Below, piece by piece: positions 1-8,803 of a DNA stretch of 64,000 bases; within the stretch, counting starts at the first letter, position 1; each line of letters opens with the position of its first letter. The position numbers and the translations under genes are program-made. The notes below the pieces were generated by a model. That model worked only from the letters and a program-made list of their open reading frames with translations. It was not told where the DNA came from and ran no database searches. This DNA is from Wukongibacter sp050859025 (GTDB lineage: Bacteria > Bacillota > Clostridia > Peptostreptococcales > Caminicellaceae): assembly GCF_050859025.1 (NCBI RefSeq), contig NZ_CP138200.1:6324001-6388000 (forward strand), given 5' to 3'.

Positions 1-22
1 CTTTAAATTATGACTTTTCTAA

Positions 23-60
23 TATAGAAATCGTAATAAATCTTTTACATTCTCATTCCT
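23..60. repeat. Family B palindromic repeat, partial
   Basis: The left end of the family B repeat (TATAGAAATCGTAATAAATC...) matches the full copies at 8700 and 57363 for about 38 bases and then diverges. The rest of the first 225 bases shows no gene or other structure that I can support. Confidence 0.5.
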
Positions 61-226
61 CAAATATACCTACAGGCTTTACTATGTAAACCCTATATAT
101 TCAATCCATTACTAAATCTTATTTTCTGATATATTTCGACTTTATCATTACTATATTATATCAAAAACAATTGGAAAAATATTTATTTCTCTGCATTATT
201 TTCATATATTCAACTGGAAATTAGCA

Positions 227-264
227 CAAAAAAAACCAGCACACTTACTTTTATGTGCCGATTT
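227..264 (-). terminator. Terminator of the yybS-gdpP-rplI operon
   Basis: On the minus strand a CGGCACA / TGTGCTG stem with a 10-base loop is followed by a run of Ts. It lies about 150 bases downstream of the rplI stop codon, with a degenerate repeat between. Confidence 0.65.
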
Positions 265-269
265 TCTAT

Positions 270-372
270 TATATATAATACGATAAGCATCTTACATTCT
301 AAAGATTTAACAGCCAGCGTTTTTTAAGATATTAGATCTTCAAAATGCAATAGATTTTTCGTAACTTATATA
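270..372. repeat. Degenerate family B repeat
   Basis: It resembles family B: TATATA ends, an inner AACAGCCAGCG segment shared with the copy at 7236, and a right end TTTTCGTAACTTATATAG. Many substitutions suggest an old copy. It lies between rplI and its terminator. Confidence 0.45.
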
Positions 373-410
373 GTATTTTACTAAAATTTATTTAGTTTTA
401 AATTTATTAT

Positions 411-857
411 TTATTGAGCTGTAACTTCTACCTTCATCTTTCCTGCAATTTCAGGATACACCTTTACTTCTACAAATCTTGATCCTAACTCCTTTATAGG
501 ACTATCTAAAACTATTTTTCTCTTATCTATATTTATTTTATGATCCTTTTTCAATTTAGTAGCTATATCCTTAGATGTTATTGAACCAAATAATTTACCT
601 CCATCCCCTGCTTTGCTTGTAAACTTAAGGGTTATCTTCGAAATCTTTTCAGCTAATTCTTTAGCCTGTTCAAGTTCTTCATCTTGTCTCTTCTTTTCAG
701 AAGCTTTTTGAGCTTTTAGATTATTAATATTTCCAGCAGTTGCTTCCTTTGCAAGTCCTCTTGGTATCAAATAGTTTCTTGCATGACCATCGCTGGCATT
801 AATAATATCTCCTCTTTTTCCTGTTCCTTTAATATCTTTTAATAAGATAACTTTCAT
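411..857 (-). CDS. rplI: Large ribosomal subunit protein bL9
   Basis: bL9 binds 23S rRNA at the base of the L1 stalk. The 148-residue length is normal. The N-terminal RNA-binding domain begins MKVILLKDIKGTGKRGDI and contains the family signature ARNYLIPRGLA (about residues 27-37). A charged helix (about 45-75) and the C-terminal domain follow. It is the last gene of the order yybS-gdpP-rplI, conserved in Firmicutes. Its start ATG overlaps the TAA stop of gdpP by one base, so translation is probably coupled. Confidence 0.97.
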   Translation of the reverse strand: MKVILLKDIKGTGKRGDIINASDGHARNYLIPRGLAKEATAGNINNLKAQKASEKKRQDEELEQAKELAEKISKITLKFTSKAGDGGKLFGSITSKDIATKLKKDHKINIDKRKIVLDSPIKELGSRFVEVKVYPEIAGKMKVEVTAQ

Positions 858-2851
858 TACCTCTCACCTTCCTCTAAATATTCTTCAATTGCATTTATTA
901 ACATATTCTTGGCTTCATAGGTAGTTACATCCTTAAGCTGTGCTCCTGCCACTGTAAGGTGTCCACCGCCTCCTAGCTTTTCCAAGATTCTTTGTACGTT
1001 TATGGTCCCTAGTGATCTACCACTAATAAAAACTGTCCCATCATCCTTAATACCAATTACAAAGGATGTCTCTATTCCTCTTATATTTAAAAGCTCATCT
1101 GCCCCTTGTGCTACTACCAATTGAGGGCTCTTAATGTTTTCATCACACACTGATACAGCTATATAATCCTTGATTATCTCAGCATTTCTAACTACATTTG
1201 CCTTAGCTATAAATGTAGTAATATCATCTTTAAACAATTGCCTTACTTCTGTGGTATCAGCTCCAGCCCTCCTGAGTAAGGAGGCTGCTTCAAAGGTTCT
1301 TACCCCTGTCTTAAGTGAAAAATTCTTTGTGTCTACTGCTATTCCACCTAGCATAGCTTCTGCTTCTATTTTTTCTAGATTTATCTTATCATCCATATAT
1401 TGAAGAATTTCTGTAACCAGCTCACAGGTTGATGAAGCATAGGGTTCTAAATACGTTAATACTGTATTTTCTATAAACTCCGTTCCCCTTCTATGATGGT
1501 CTATTAGGACAATTCTATTACTATTATCTATAAGCTGGGGACACTCAGTAAAGCTTGGTCTATGGGTGTCAACAACCACAAGAAGATCTTTTTCTCCAAA
1601 TATTTCTAAGGCATCATCACAGCCTATGAATCTATATTCTTCATTGCCTTTAAACTTGTCATAGACATTTTCGATGGCTGCATTTATTCTATCTATAACA
1701 ATATAGGCTTCTTTGTCTCTATCGGTTGCCGCTCTATAAACTCCTATAGCAGCTCCAAAGCTATCCATATCGGGAGATTTATGTCCCATTATTATTACCT
1801 TATTACTCTGATCTATTAGCTGTCTAAGGGCGTGGGCAATGATTCTGGCCTTTACCTTATTCCTTTTTTCAACAGCCTTAGTTTTTCCCCCATAAAACTC
1901 GAAGGAATCTATCTTTCTAACTACGGCTTGATCTCCACCTCTACCCAATGCCAGCTCTAATGCCGATTCGGCAAATTCTTCAAGTCGAGTTAAGTTTTTT
2001 CCTTTAACTCCTACACCAATACTCAATGTTGGAGGAATCTTATTTCCTAAGTCTATTTCTCTTATATCATCCAATATTGTGAATTTTTTAGCTTCTAAAT
2101 TATCGAGCTTGCTGTTTTCAAATACAACAATATATTTATCCTTTTGGTATTTCTTTATTAATCCATTCATTCTAGATACCCAAAGGTTTATTTTCCTATG
2201 TATTTCTGCAGTGACCAAGGGTCTATATTCCTCATCGGTTTCTTTAAGTACGTCATCATAATTATCTACTTGTATAAATGCCACATTAGGCTTTTCATTA
2301 TTGTACTTAATCTTTAAATTATGAAAATTAGTATTTTCTATCCAATAAAGCATTATTATATATCTTTCTTCGTGGTCATTATCAAGCTTGACAACATTAT
2401 GTCGTACACTAAATATCCTTTCCTTTATCCTCATATCCCTTATCCTGTCACTATCTTCTTCTAAAAGCTTACTTAACTCAATTGCAGGTATAATATCTTC
2501 GATATTTTTATCTAATATATCCTTTTCTTCCATCATATCAATAAACTTTGAATTGTACCATGATATATTTCCATCAAATTCCACTATGGTTAAAGGAATC
2601 GGTAAGTTAAGCAATGAATATTTTGCTACAGAGTCTATTTCCGATGACAAATTTTCGATATACTTCTTCCATTTTTCTCTACGTATATAATTAGACTTTA
2701 GGCTATAATAAATTAGATATACAAGAACTGCTAAACCTGCAAAGCCTAAATATATATTATAGAAAAAAATAATTGTTACAAAAGCAATCGTAATAAAAAG
2801 GTATATATTAGTATCAGGAATTAAGATTTTAAGAAATCTCCTATTATTCAT
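857..2851 (-). CDS. gdpP: Cyclic-di-AMP phosphodiesterase GdpP
   Basis: This membrane-bound DHH-DHHA1 phosphodiesterase hydrolyses c-di-AMP to pApA and so tunes potassium and osmotic homeostasis and wall stress. Visible domains in order: two N-terminal membrane segments (about 15-52), a PAS-like domain (about 75-170), a degenerate GGDEF domain (about 190-315), the DHH domain with HKSPDMD (357-363), DTH (428-430) and DHH (451-453), and DHHA1 with GGGGH (627-631). The 664-residue length fits GdpP/YybT. It sits between yybS and rplI as in Bacillus. Assignment of the DHH metal ligands is from family knowledge. Confidence 0.95.
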   Translation of the reverse strand: MNNRRFLKILIPDTNIYLFITIAFVTIIFFYNIYLGFAGLAVLVYLIYYSLKSNYIRREKWKKYIENLSSEIDSVAKYSLLNLPIPLTIVEFDGNISWYNSKFIDMMEEKDILDKNIEDIIPAIELSKLLEEDSDRIRDMRIKERIFSVRHNVVKLDNDHEERYIIMLYWIENTNFHNLKIKYNNEKPNVAFIQVDNYDDVLKETDEEYRPLVTAEIHRKINLWVSRMNGLIKKYQKDKYIVVFENSKLDNLEAKKFTILDDIREIDLGNKIPPTLSIGVGVKGKNLTRLEEFAESALELALGRGGDQAVVRKIDSFEFYGGKTKAVEKRNKVKARIIAHALRQLIDQSNKVIIMGHKSPDMDSFGAAIGVYRAATDRDKEAYIVIDRINAAIENVYDKFKGNEEYRFIGCDDALEIFGEKDLLVVVDTHRPSFTECPQLIDNSNRIVLIDHHRRGTEFIENTVLTYLEPYASSTCELVTEILQYMDDKINLEKIEAEAMLGGIAVDTKNFSLKTGVRTFEAASLLRRAGADTTEVRQLFKDDITTFIAKANVVRNAEIIKDYIAVSVCDENIKSPQLVVAQGADELLNIRGIETSFVIGIKDDGTVFISGRSLGTINVQRILEKLGGGGHLTVAGAQLKDVTTYEAKNMLINAIEEYLEEGER

Positions 2852-2866
2852 AATTACACTCCAAAC

Positions 2867-3814
2867 CTAGGTTCCTAGCTTTCTTATATTAAATATAGAA
2901 TCTAATATGCCCATGAAAAACAATATCAAATTTAGACTAGGAATAAATAAGATAAATATCAAAATCATTCTTCTTAAGGTATTTCCAATCTTTCTTTTCT
3001 CTAAGAAAAAACTCACAACCGCAAGGCCTAGTATGATGAAAACGTATTGAAATAAGTATATAACATTCGCATTGAGTGCATCAGATTTTATAATATTAAA
3101 GCTATTTGCAAAATATGTTAATATTACTATAATCAATGCTCCCATCATAAAATTAGCTGGCAGCTTGAGGTGACTAAATTTATTTCGCTTTTCTATAGAA
3201 AAACCTATTTTTCTTAGAATAACCCCAGAAACAGAATAGTTTATATATGTAGTAATTACTGATGCCATAACCATAGCCGATGGAAAAACTATCAATATAA
3301 GATCCTTCGTTAACTTTAAAGAATCCATAGCCTGTTTTGATTTTTCGTTATCTATCCCATACTGCTTAAAAAGTTCTGTATACATTTCCATTGCACTATT
3401 AAATGATTGCTCTATCATATCTAGTAATCCAACTCCAACAACCATAGGCATTAGTGCAAGTGAAATTATTAGAGATACTATTGAAGCAACACTACCAAAG
3501 AAAATTATTGATTTAAATGAATACCTTTTTCTTATCATATAAGCTAGTGCTATAGATACTAACCAAGAACTAGCAAGTATTAATATAACCCTTAATGGCC
3601 CAGCAAATATTCCTATAATTATGGTTGCTGACACTAGGGATAGGACAGTGTATTTAAGTCCATTTTTCACCCCTATTATAATAAAGGGTACTGGCATCAA
3701 AGCTGATAATACACTTATAAAGGGTATATACATGCTAGCTAAGGCAAATATAACTGCTATTGTCGTTATTAAAGCCGATTCAACCATAGCCCTAGTTTTA
3801 TTGCGTTTATCCAA
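2867..3814 (-). CDS. yybS: YybS-like DUF2232 membrane protein
   Basis: A 315-residue, strongly hydrophobic protein with about eight predicted membrane segments, matching the DUF2232/YybS family in length and in its place directly upstream of gdpP (15-base gap). The family resembles ECF-transporter S components, but I know of no established substrate. The C-terminus is short and charged (NIRKLGT). The ATG at 3814 is preceded by AGGGAG at a good distance. Confidence 0.85.
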   Translation of the reverse strand: MDKRNKTRAMVESALITTIAVIFALASMYIPFISVLSALMPVPFIIIGVKNGLKYTVLSLVSATIIIGIFAGPLRVILILASSWLVSIALAYMIRKRYSFKSIIFFGSVASIVSLIISLALMPMVVGVGLLDMIEQSFNSAMEMYTELFKQYGIDNEKSKQAMDSLKLTKDLILIVFPSAMVMASVITTYINYSVSGVILRKIGFSIEKRNKFSHLKLPANFMMGALIIVILTYFANSFNIIKSDALNANVIYLFQYVFIILGLAVVSFFLEKRKIGNTLRRMILIFILFIPSLNLILFFMGILDSIFNIRKLGT

Positions 3815-3831
3815 ATATATTCACTCCCTAT

Positions 3832-3878
3832 TATAGAAAGTTCCTAGTATAAATTAAGTTTTACTGGAATCTCTATAT
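3832..3878. repeat. Family A repeat, internally deleted
   Basis: Both family A ends are present (TATAGAAAGTTCC... and ...ACTGGAATCTCTATA), but the roughly 55 bases of the palindrome centre are missing. It lies directly upstream of yybS. Confidence 0.6.
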
Positions 3879-3923
3879 AAATAACTAATGTAAAAATTTA
3901 GCAGCTACTATTACATTTTACTT

Positions 3924-4253
3924 CTATCGTCTACTGTTTCTATCCATATGCTTTTTAAGTGATGATAGATCTCCAAACCAGCTTTCAACCTTATGATCTT
4001 CTAAGACCCCTAGTTTAATTTTATCCTGAATCTTCATATCTAAACTAGTATAGTTTATACCCAATCTTCTTCCCAGTACATAGGTTACTAGAATAATATT
4101 TGCAAGGATATCGGTTATAGCTTCTTGACGACCTTTAATCCCCTTAACCAAGATTTCAAATAAGGATGCTAAAGAAGACAATAATTCACTTTTTAACCAT
4201 TCTATTATTTTTATGTTTTTTGTGATATCTATACCATTATTATCAAAGGACAT
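3924..4253 (-). CDS. MazG-like family protein
   Basis: A 109-residue helical protein resembling the short MazG-like proteins found beside rpsR/yybS in clostridia. Helices with IIEWLKSELLSSLASLFEI and AITDILANIILVTYVLGRRLG fit the all-alpha NTP-pyrophosphohydrolase fold, but I do not see a clear EExxE metal-binding motif, so catalysis is uncertain. It lies alone between the S18 operon terminator and yybS. Confidence 0.65.
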   Translation of the reverse strand: MSFDNNGIDITKNIKIIEWLKSELLSSLASLFEILVKGIKGRQEAITDILANIILVTYVLGRRLGINYTSLDMKIQDKIKLGVLEDHKVESWFGDLSSLKKHMDRNSRR

Positions 4254-4393
4254 TACATCCCCTCCCTACTACATTATAACAAATATGAATAGGATATGTA
4301 TATTTTATATTAATTTCATAATATTTACTAGTTTATACTCTAAAACAAAGTATTTTTTAAATAGGACTTCTAATTATAATTTCCTATGTATTA

Positions 4394-4425
4394 TAAAAAA
4401 AGAAGCGAATACTCGCTTCTTTTTA
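4394..4425 (-). terminator. Terminator of rpsF-ssb-rpsR
   Basis: An AGAAGCGA / TCGCTTCT stem with a short loop and A/T tracts on both sides, 13 bases downstream of the rpsR stop codon. The symmetry allows termination in both directions. Confidence 0.85.
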
Positions 4426-4437
4426 ATATCTTATATT

Positions 4438-4662
4438 TTATTCACCAGCAGAGAATGGTAATAATGCAACGATTCTTGCTCTTTTGATAGCTCTAGTTAA
4501 CTGTCTTTGATGATTTGCACAGTTACCAGTTATTCTTCTTGGAAGAATCTTAGCTCTATCAGTTATATATTTTTGTAAGAACTTTGTATCTTTATAGTCT
4601 ATTTGTGAAACCTTGTTTGCACAAAAGCTACAAATCTTTTTTCTTTTTCTTCCTCTTCTCAC
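4438..4662 (-). CDS. rpsR: Small ribosomal subunit protein bS18
   Basis: bS18 pairs with bS6 on the platform of the 30S subunit. The 74-residue length is typical. The conserved core TKFLQKYITDRAKILPRRITG and the following HQRQLTRAIKRAR are present. The N-terminus (RKRKKICSFCANK) keeps a CxxC pair, as in zinc-binding bS18 forms. It is the last gene of the rpsF-ssb-rpsR operon, 18 bases after ssb. Confidence 0.97.
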   Translation of the reverse strand: MRRGRKRKKICSFCANKVSQIDYKDTKFLQKYITDRAKILPRRITGNCANHQRQLTRAIKRARIVALLPFSAGE

Positions 4663-4680
4663 TACATTTCCCTCCTTGTC

Positions 4681-5106
4681 CTAGAATGGGACATCGTCAT
4701 CGTCTTCTATGGCTTGAAAGCCATCAGCACCGTCATTAAAATCTGGAAATTCAGGACTAAAATTATTATTATTATTATTCTGTGTTCTATTTCCTTTTCC
4801 TGATTCAAGGAATTCTACTCTATCTGCAACGATTTCAGTCGTATATCTTTTTTCCCCAGTATTTGTTTCATAATTATTATTTTGAACTCGTCCTTGTATG
4901 CCAACTAATCTACCTTTTGCTAAGTAATTGGCACAGTTTTCACCTGATTTTCCCCAAACAACTACTCTGAAAAAATCTGCCTCATTATTCTTCGAAAATT
5001 GTCTGTTCACAGCTATAGTAAAGGTGGCTACTGCTTTACCGCTTCCCGCTGTAAAACGAAGTTCTGGATCACGGGTAAGCCTTCCAATCATAACTACATT
5101 ATTCAT
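4681..5106 (-). CDS. ssb: Single-stranded DNA-binding protein
   Basis: SSB coats single-stranded DNA in replication and repair and recruits partners through its tail. The 141 residues comprise an OB-fold (about 1-105, starting MNNVVMIGRLTRDPELRF), an Asn-rich linker and the acidic DDDDVPF tail that binds partner proteins. It lies between rpsF and rpsR, the usual Firmicute order. Confidence 0.97.
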   Translation of the reverse strand: MNNVVMIGRLTRDPELRFTAGSGKAVATFTIAVNRQFSKNNEADFFRVVVWGKSGENCANYLAKGRLVGIQGRVQNNNYETNTGEKRYTTEIVADRVEFLESGKGNRTQNNNNNNFSPEFPDFNDGADGFQAIEDDDDVPF

Positions 5107-5131
5107 TAAAATCCCACCTTTTTAAGGACTC

Positions 5132-5419
5132 TTATTTCTCTTCTAAATTAACAACGATATATCTAATAACATCATCAGATATTCTGAAATTTCTCTCTAA
5201 TTCCTTAGGCAAATCTGTATTTGCTTTGAAATTAACTAGTACGTAGTAACCTTCTTTGATCTTGTCAATTTCATAGGCTAATTTCTTTGTACCCCACTCA
5301 TTAACCTCTTCAATTTCACCATCTTTTTCGATGATTGTTTTGAATTTTTCAATTAACTCATTTCTCTTTTCTTCTTCAAGATCTGGTCTAAGTACGTATA
5401 AAGTTTCATACTTTCTCAT
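5132..5419 (-). CDS. rpsF: Small ribosomal subunit protein bS6
   Basis: bS6 is the partner of bS18 on the 30S platform. The 95 residues contain the family signature MRKYETLYVLRPDLEEE and the central WGTKKLAYEIDKIKEGYYVL segment. It is the first gene of the rpsF-ssb-rpsR operon, with a strong AGGGAGGTG ribosome-binding site and a sigma-A promoter about 75 bases upstream. Confidence 0.97.
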   Translation of the reverse strand: MRKYETLYVLRPDLEEEKRNELIEKFKTIIEKDGEIEEVNEWGTKKLAYEIDKIKEGYYVLVNFKANTDLPKELERNFRISDDVIRYIVVNLEEK

Positions 5420-5496
5420 CGTTTACACCTCCCTATGGTCTTTATGGCCCTACTCAAGCAGAGCAGAGAGAATATGATACATATTCACAACTTTAG

Positions 5497-5525
5497 ATTA
5501 TATCACTTTATTTGATTTTATTCAA
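5497..5525 (-). promoter_or_regulatory. Sigma-A promoter of rpsF operon
   Basis: On the minus strand TTGAAT, a 17-base spacer and TATAAT. The predicted start is near 5490, leaving a leader of about 70 bases before rpsF. Confidence 0.65.
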
Positions 5526-5541
5526 CAAAAATTTTTAAAAA

Positions 5542-5573
5542 TTTAAAAGCTGTGCCTTTGGCACAGCTTTTAA
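5542..5573 (-). terminator. Terminator of the aminotransferase gene
   Basis: A perfect AAAAGCTGTGCC / GGCACAGCTTTT hairpin with a 3-4 base loop, nine bases after the stop codon of the downstream-reading aminotransferase gene. Confidence 0.85.
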
Positions 5574-5581
5574 ATTATATA

Positions 5582-6772
5582 TTATTTTCCACTTAATGCA
5601 TCTTTAATAACTTCACCTAATATTTTAATACCCTCAACAATTCTTTCTTCAGGCATATTTGAATAATTTATACGCATTGTATTTTCATTACCACCATTAG
5701 GGAAGAAGGAACCACCTGGTACAAAGGCTACGTTTCTTTCAAGGGATTTTGTCATAAGCTCCCTTGCATTAATATGCTTAGGCAGTACCGCCCAAGTAAA
5801 TAGCCCGCCTTCTGGATGAGTGTATTTAACTTCCTCTGGGAAGTGCTCTTTCATTGTATCAAGCATAAGATCGCGACGTCCTTTGTATAATGCCTTGATT
5901 TTTTCTATATGCTTGTCTAAATCGTAGTCTTCTAAGAATGCGTTTAATTCTCTTTGAGACATGGAGTTACTTTGTAGGTCAGCACCTTGCTTTATTAGGA
6001 TGTACTTGTTTAGTACCTCTGGACTTGCACATACCCAACCTATTCTAAGCCCTGGACAGAAGGTCTTTGAGAATGTTCCTAGGAATATTACTCTACCCTC
6101 GGTATCCATTGATTTGATTGAAGGTAATATTTCTCCTTCAAACCTTAATTCTCCATAGGGATTGTCTTCTACCACAGGTAGATTATAGTTATTTGCTATC
6201 TGAATAAGTCTTTTACGTCTTTCTAGTGACCATGTTCTTCCCGATGGATTTTGAAAATCAGGTATTACATATATCATCTTAACATTTTCTGTTGTTTCAA
6301 GGGCCTTTTCTAACTCCTCCATAATCATCCCATCATTATCAGTAGGGATTTCAAGGAATCTGCATTCATATGCTTTAAATGCATTTATAGCTCCTAAGTA
6401 GCTTGGACTTTCAACAATTACAATATCATCAGGGTTTAAGAATATTTTTCCACTAAAATCTAGTCCCTGTTGAGAACCATTTGTAATCAAAATATTGTCA
6501 GCCTCTGTATTAACTCCCACAAATTCCATTCTCTTAGCTATCTTTTCTCTAAGAGGTGGAAAACCTTCTGTAGGACTATACTGAAGTGCTTCTCTTCCAT
6601 TTTCTTCTAGAACCTTTTGAGAAACTATCTTCATTTCTTCTACAGGAAATAATTCCGGGGCTGGTAATCCACCAGCAAAGGATATAACTTCCGGTCTAAT
6701 CGTAAGCTTTAATAGTTCACGAATCTCTGAAGCCTTTGTTTTATCCATACGACTTGAATACTTTAATGCCAT
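5582..6772 (-). CDS. PLP-dependent aminotransferase, 2-aminoadipate/MocR-like class I
   Basis: A fold-type I PLP aminotransferase of the class used on 2-aminoadipate, branched-chain or aromatic amino acids; the substrate cannot be read from sequence. Visible motifs: NGSQQGLDF (cofactor phosphate region), the D-Y/N pocket region IYVIPDFQNPSGRTWS, and the PLP lysine in FSKTFCPGLRIGW. I chose the ATG at 6772 (MALKYSSRM) because GGAGGTG lies eight bases upstream, giving 396 residues; an upstream start would add six residues without a site. It has no MocR DNA-binding domain. It is monocistronic with its own terminator. Confidence 0.85.
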   Translation of the reverse strand: MALKYSSRMDKTKASEIRELLKLTIRPEVISFAGGLPAPELFPVEEMKIVSQKVLEENGREALQYSPTEGFPPLREKIAKRMEFVGVNTEADNILITNGSQQGLDFSGKIFLNPDDIVIVESPSYLGAINAFKAYECRFLEIPTDNDGMIMEELEKALETTENVKMIYVIPDFQNPSGRTWSLERRKRLIQIANNYNLPVVEDNPYGELRFEGEILPSIKSMDTEGRVIFLGTFSKTFCPGLRIGWVCASPEVLNKYILIKQGADLQSNSMSQRELNAFLEDYDLDKHIEKIKALYKGRRDLMLDTMKEHFPEEVKYTHPEGGLFTWAVLPKHINARELMTKSLERNVAFVPGGSFFPNGGNENTMRINYSNMPEERIVEGIKILGEVIKDALSGK

Positions 6773-6950
6773 TGTAAAAAGCACCTCCAAAATATATTAA
6801 ATATTATGAAAAGGTTTGCCCGACTAATTACATTATAACATTTTTTCCATTATATTTGCATATTAATTACAAATTTTTTTGTAAATATTCAAATTTTTTC
6901 ATAAGAATATTCAATATTTACTTAATATTTCAAATATTTTATCTTCTTCT

Positions 6951-7142
6951 CTATTCTTCCTTTCTTTCAACTTTTTTTATTCTCTTTTCGAGCTTTACCC
7001 TTGATATCCAAATTTGTTTTTCACATTTTATGCATTTAATTCTAAAATCCATTCCCGTTCTCACAATTTCAAATTTGTTATTTCCACAAGGATGCTGCTT
7101 TCTTGTTTCAATTATATCTCCAACTCTTAGATCCATTGCCAT
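6951..7142 (-). CDS. DUF951 small protein
   Basis: A 63-residue protein of the DUF951 family, common in Firmicutes and often near mscS/ychF. It contains the family pattern DLRVGDIIETRKQHPCGNNK and a CIKCEKQIW zinc-knuckle-like CxxC. The function is unknown to me. A nucleic-acid-binding role is possible from the beta-strand, Cys and Lys-rich composition, but this is only inference. Confidence 0.8.
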   Translation of the reverse strand: MAMDLRVGDIIETRKQHPCGNNKFEIVRTGMDFRIKCIKCEKQIWISRVKLEKRIKKVERKEE

Positions 7143-7162
7143 AGCTAAATCCTCCCTATATT

Positions 7163-7208
7163 AAAAACAAAGTCACTCATGAATATTCTCAAGGTTGACT
7201 TTGTTAAA
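7163..7208 (-). terminator. Terminator after mscS
   Basis: An AACAAAGTCA / TGACTTTGTT stem followed by a T-rich run on the minus strand. It lies downstream of mscS, beyond a family B repeat, and just before DUF951. Confidence 0.6.
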
Positions 7209-7235
7209 ATACAATTAACTAACGCTGTTTTTATT

Positions 7236-7338
7236 ATATAGAACGCACTTATAAACCTACATTTTGATTTCTTAAACAGCCAGCGTTTCAAGGGTCTTTA
7301 AGGAATCAAAATGTAAGAGATTTATTGCGATTTCTATA
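7236..7338. repeat. Family B palindromic repeat
   Basis: A nearly full copy of about 103 bases: ...TATATAGAACGCACTTATAAACC at one end and ATTGCGATTTCTATA at the other, with inner arms CATTTTGATT / AATCAAAATG. It lies in the interval between the mscS stop and its terminator; the rest of this gap holds no gene. Confidence 0.75.
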
Positions 7339-7467
7339 GCTAAAAATTTTTTCTTTCATTATTTATCATTGTAATGACAAAACAATCTATATCATTCGTC
7401 TTTAGAGTCAATAATTATTAATAAATAATTATAGTTATAAATGATAAAAGTGTCAATACCTATAATG

Positions 7468-8364
7468 TTATATGTCTTTATTATTATCCACTGTTTGATT
7501 ATATATTACTCTCTTTGGATAAGGTATCTCTATTCCTTCTCTATCAAATATTTCTTTATATTTCTTTCTCATTGCTCTTTCAACGGCCCATTGTTCCATT
7601 GGCCTTACCTTAGCTATTGTTGTAATAACAACGTCAGACTCTCCAAAATTGGTAACTCCAAGTACAGTAGGTCCTTCTATAATATCATGATTTTCTTTTT
7701 TTATTTCCTCACTGGCTCTATTTAAAGCTTCAATGGCTCTTTCAATGTTTTCCTCATAGGCAATACTCATATCTACCTTTGCCCTCATATTACCCCTACA
7801 TCTATTTGTTACCTTTGAAATGGCACCATTTGGTATTATGTGAAGGTCTCCATTAAAGTCCCTCATTTTTGTGATTCTTAGGGCCATTTCTTCTACGATA
7901 CCAGTTTTTCCATCTACTTCAATATAGTCTCCTACTGCAAATTGATCTTCAAACAATATAAAAAAGCCCGTTATTATATCACGAACAAGATTCTGAGCCC
8001 CAAAACCTATAGCAAGACCACCTATTCCTGCAGCTGCAACTAGGCCCTTTATATCTATATTTATTTCTGCGAGTATTGGAGTAATTGCAATAAAGTAAAT
8101 TGTGTATCTTATTATACTCTTTAATATCCCCTTCGCAGTACTCATCCTACTATCATCAATTTTAAGCTTAAACATATCTTTACTATCAATGAATTTATCT
8201 ATTAGTGTGTTTGTAATCCCTATAGCAATTTTGGCAATAACTAATATCAATATGATCTTAGTTCCCTTAACTAAAAAGTTAGAAATCTTCTCGGGAGCTA
8301 AGTATCCTGCCATCATTGTTTTAATATCTACAATAAAATCTGAAAATACCGTATTTACATTCAA
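7468..8364 (-). CDS. MscS-family mechanosensitive channel
   Basis: A small-conductance mechanosensitive channel that releases solutes on hypo-osmotic shock. The 298 residues comprise N-terminal membrane helices (about 30-140) and the pore/beta junction AAAGIGGLAIGFGAQNLVRD, matching the MscS glycine-alanine pore helix. A cytosolic beta domain (GDYIEVDGKTGIVEEM, IPNGAISKVTN) and a C-terminal alpha/beta domain ending IPYPKRVIYN follow. It is four bases from the DUF3343 gene upstream and resembles Bacillus YkuT. Confidence 0.92.
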   Translation of the reverse strand: MNVNTVFSDFIVDIKTMMAGYLAPEKISNFLVKGTKIILILVIAKIAIGITNTLIDKFIDSKDMFKLKIDDSRMSTAKGILKSIIRYTIYFIAITPILAEINIDIKGLVAAAGIGGLAIGFGAQNLVRDIITGFFILFEDQFAVGDYIEVDGKTGIVEEMALRITKMRDFNGDLHIIPNGAISKVTNRCRGNMRAKVDMSIAYEENIERAIEALNRASEEIKKENHDIIEGPTVLGVTNFGESDVVITTIAKVRPMEQWAVERAMRKKYKEIFDREGIEIPYPKRVIYNQTVDNNKDI

Positions 8365-8367
8365 AAA

Positions 8368-8643
8368 CTATCGCCCCCAATCTATTTGTTCAGCTCTTTT
8401 ACCCTCATCGTTTCTAATTATTTTATATATATCAAGCTTATCTCTTTCTAGATTTTGACTGGTAAGCTCATCCTTAATTTCCTCTAGAATTTCCCCTCCA
8501 AACATTATTGATAAACCGCAGCTTGCAGTGACCTCTCTTGGAGTAGGGATTGTTTGTATGTTAAACTTTCCTTTTAATTTTTTTTCAGCCATTATTGCAT
8601 AATGAGTTGACTCAAAAGCTATTACATAAAACTCTTTTCTCAA
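8368..8643 (-). CDS. DUF3343 putative Se/S-carrier protein
   Basis: A 91-residue protein of the DUF3343 family, found beside YedF in selenium-using bacteria. The N-terminus FYVIAFESTHYAIMAEKKLK and the ASCGLSI motif, with its single cysteine, match the family. I infer a role in carrying or reducing sulfur or selenium with YedF, encoded about 320 bases upstream; the biochemistry is not established as far as I know. It is followed closely by mscS. Confidence 0.75.
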   Translation of the reverse strand: MRKEFYVIAFESTHYAIMAEKKLKGKFNIQTIPTPREVTASCGLSIMFGGEILEEIKDELTSQNLERDKLDIYKIIRNDEGKRAEQIDWGR

Positions 8644-8699
8644 TCTAAATGCTCCTTTTGTATAGATTTTACATAAAAAATTAATTTAACTCACCTAGC

Positions 8700-8803
8700 T
8701 ATAGAAATCGTAATAAATCTTTTACATTTTGATTCCTTGAAAAGCCTTGAATCATTGGCTATTCAAAAAATCAAAATGTAGATTTATAAGTACGTTCTAT
8801 ATA
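8700..8803. repeat. Family B palindromic repeat
   Basis: A full copy (TATAGAAATCGTAATAAATC ... AAGTACGTTCTATATA) directly abutting a family A copy on its right and sharing the TA-rich junction. It lies in the gap between yedF and DUF3343. Confidence 0.8.

Noticed and set aside
1170..1403. Plus-strand ORF inside gdpP
   Set aside because: Antisense shadow of the conserved DHHA1-region coding sequence with no translation signals. The other antisense frames within real genes were treated the same way.
5420..5490. S6:S18-binding autoregulatory leader of rpsF
   Set aside because: The position is right, but I could not draw the conserved hairpin with its CCG bulge from this leader.
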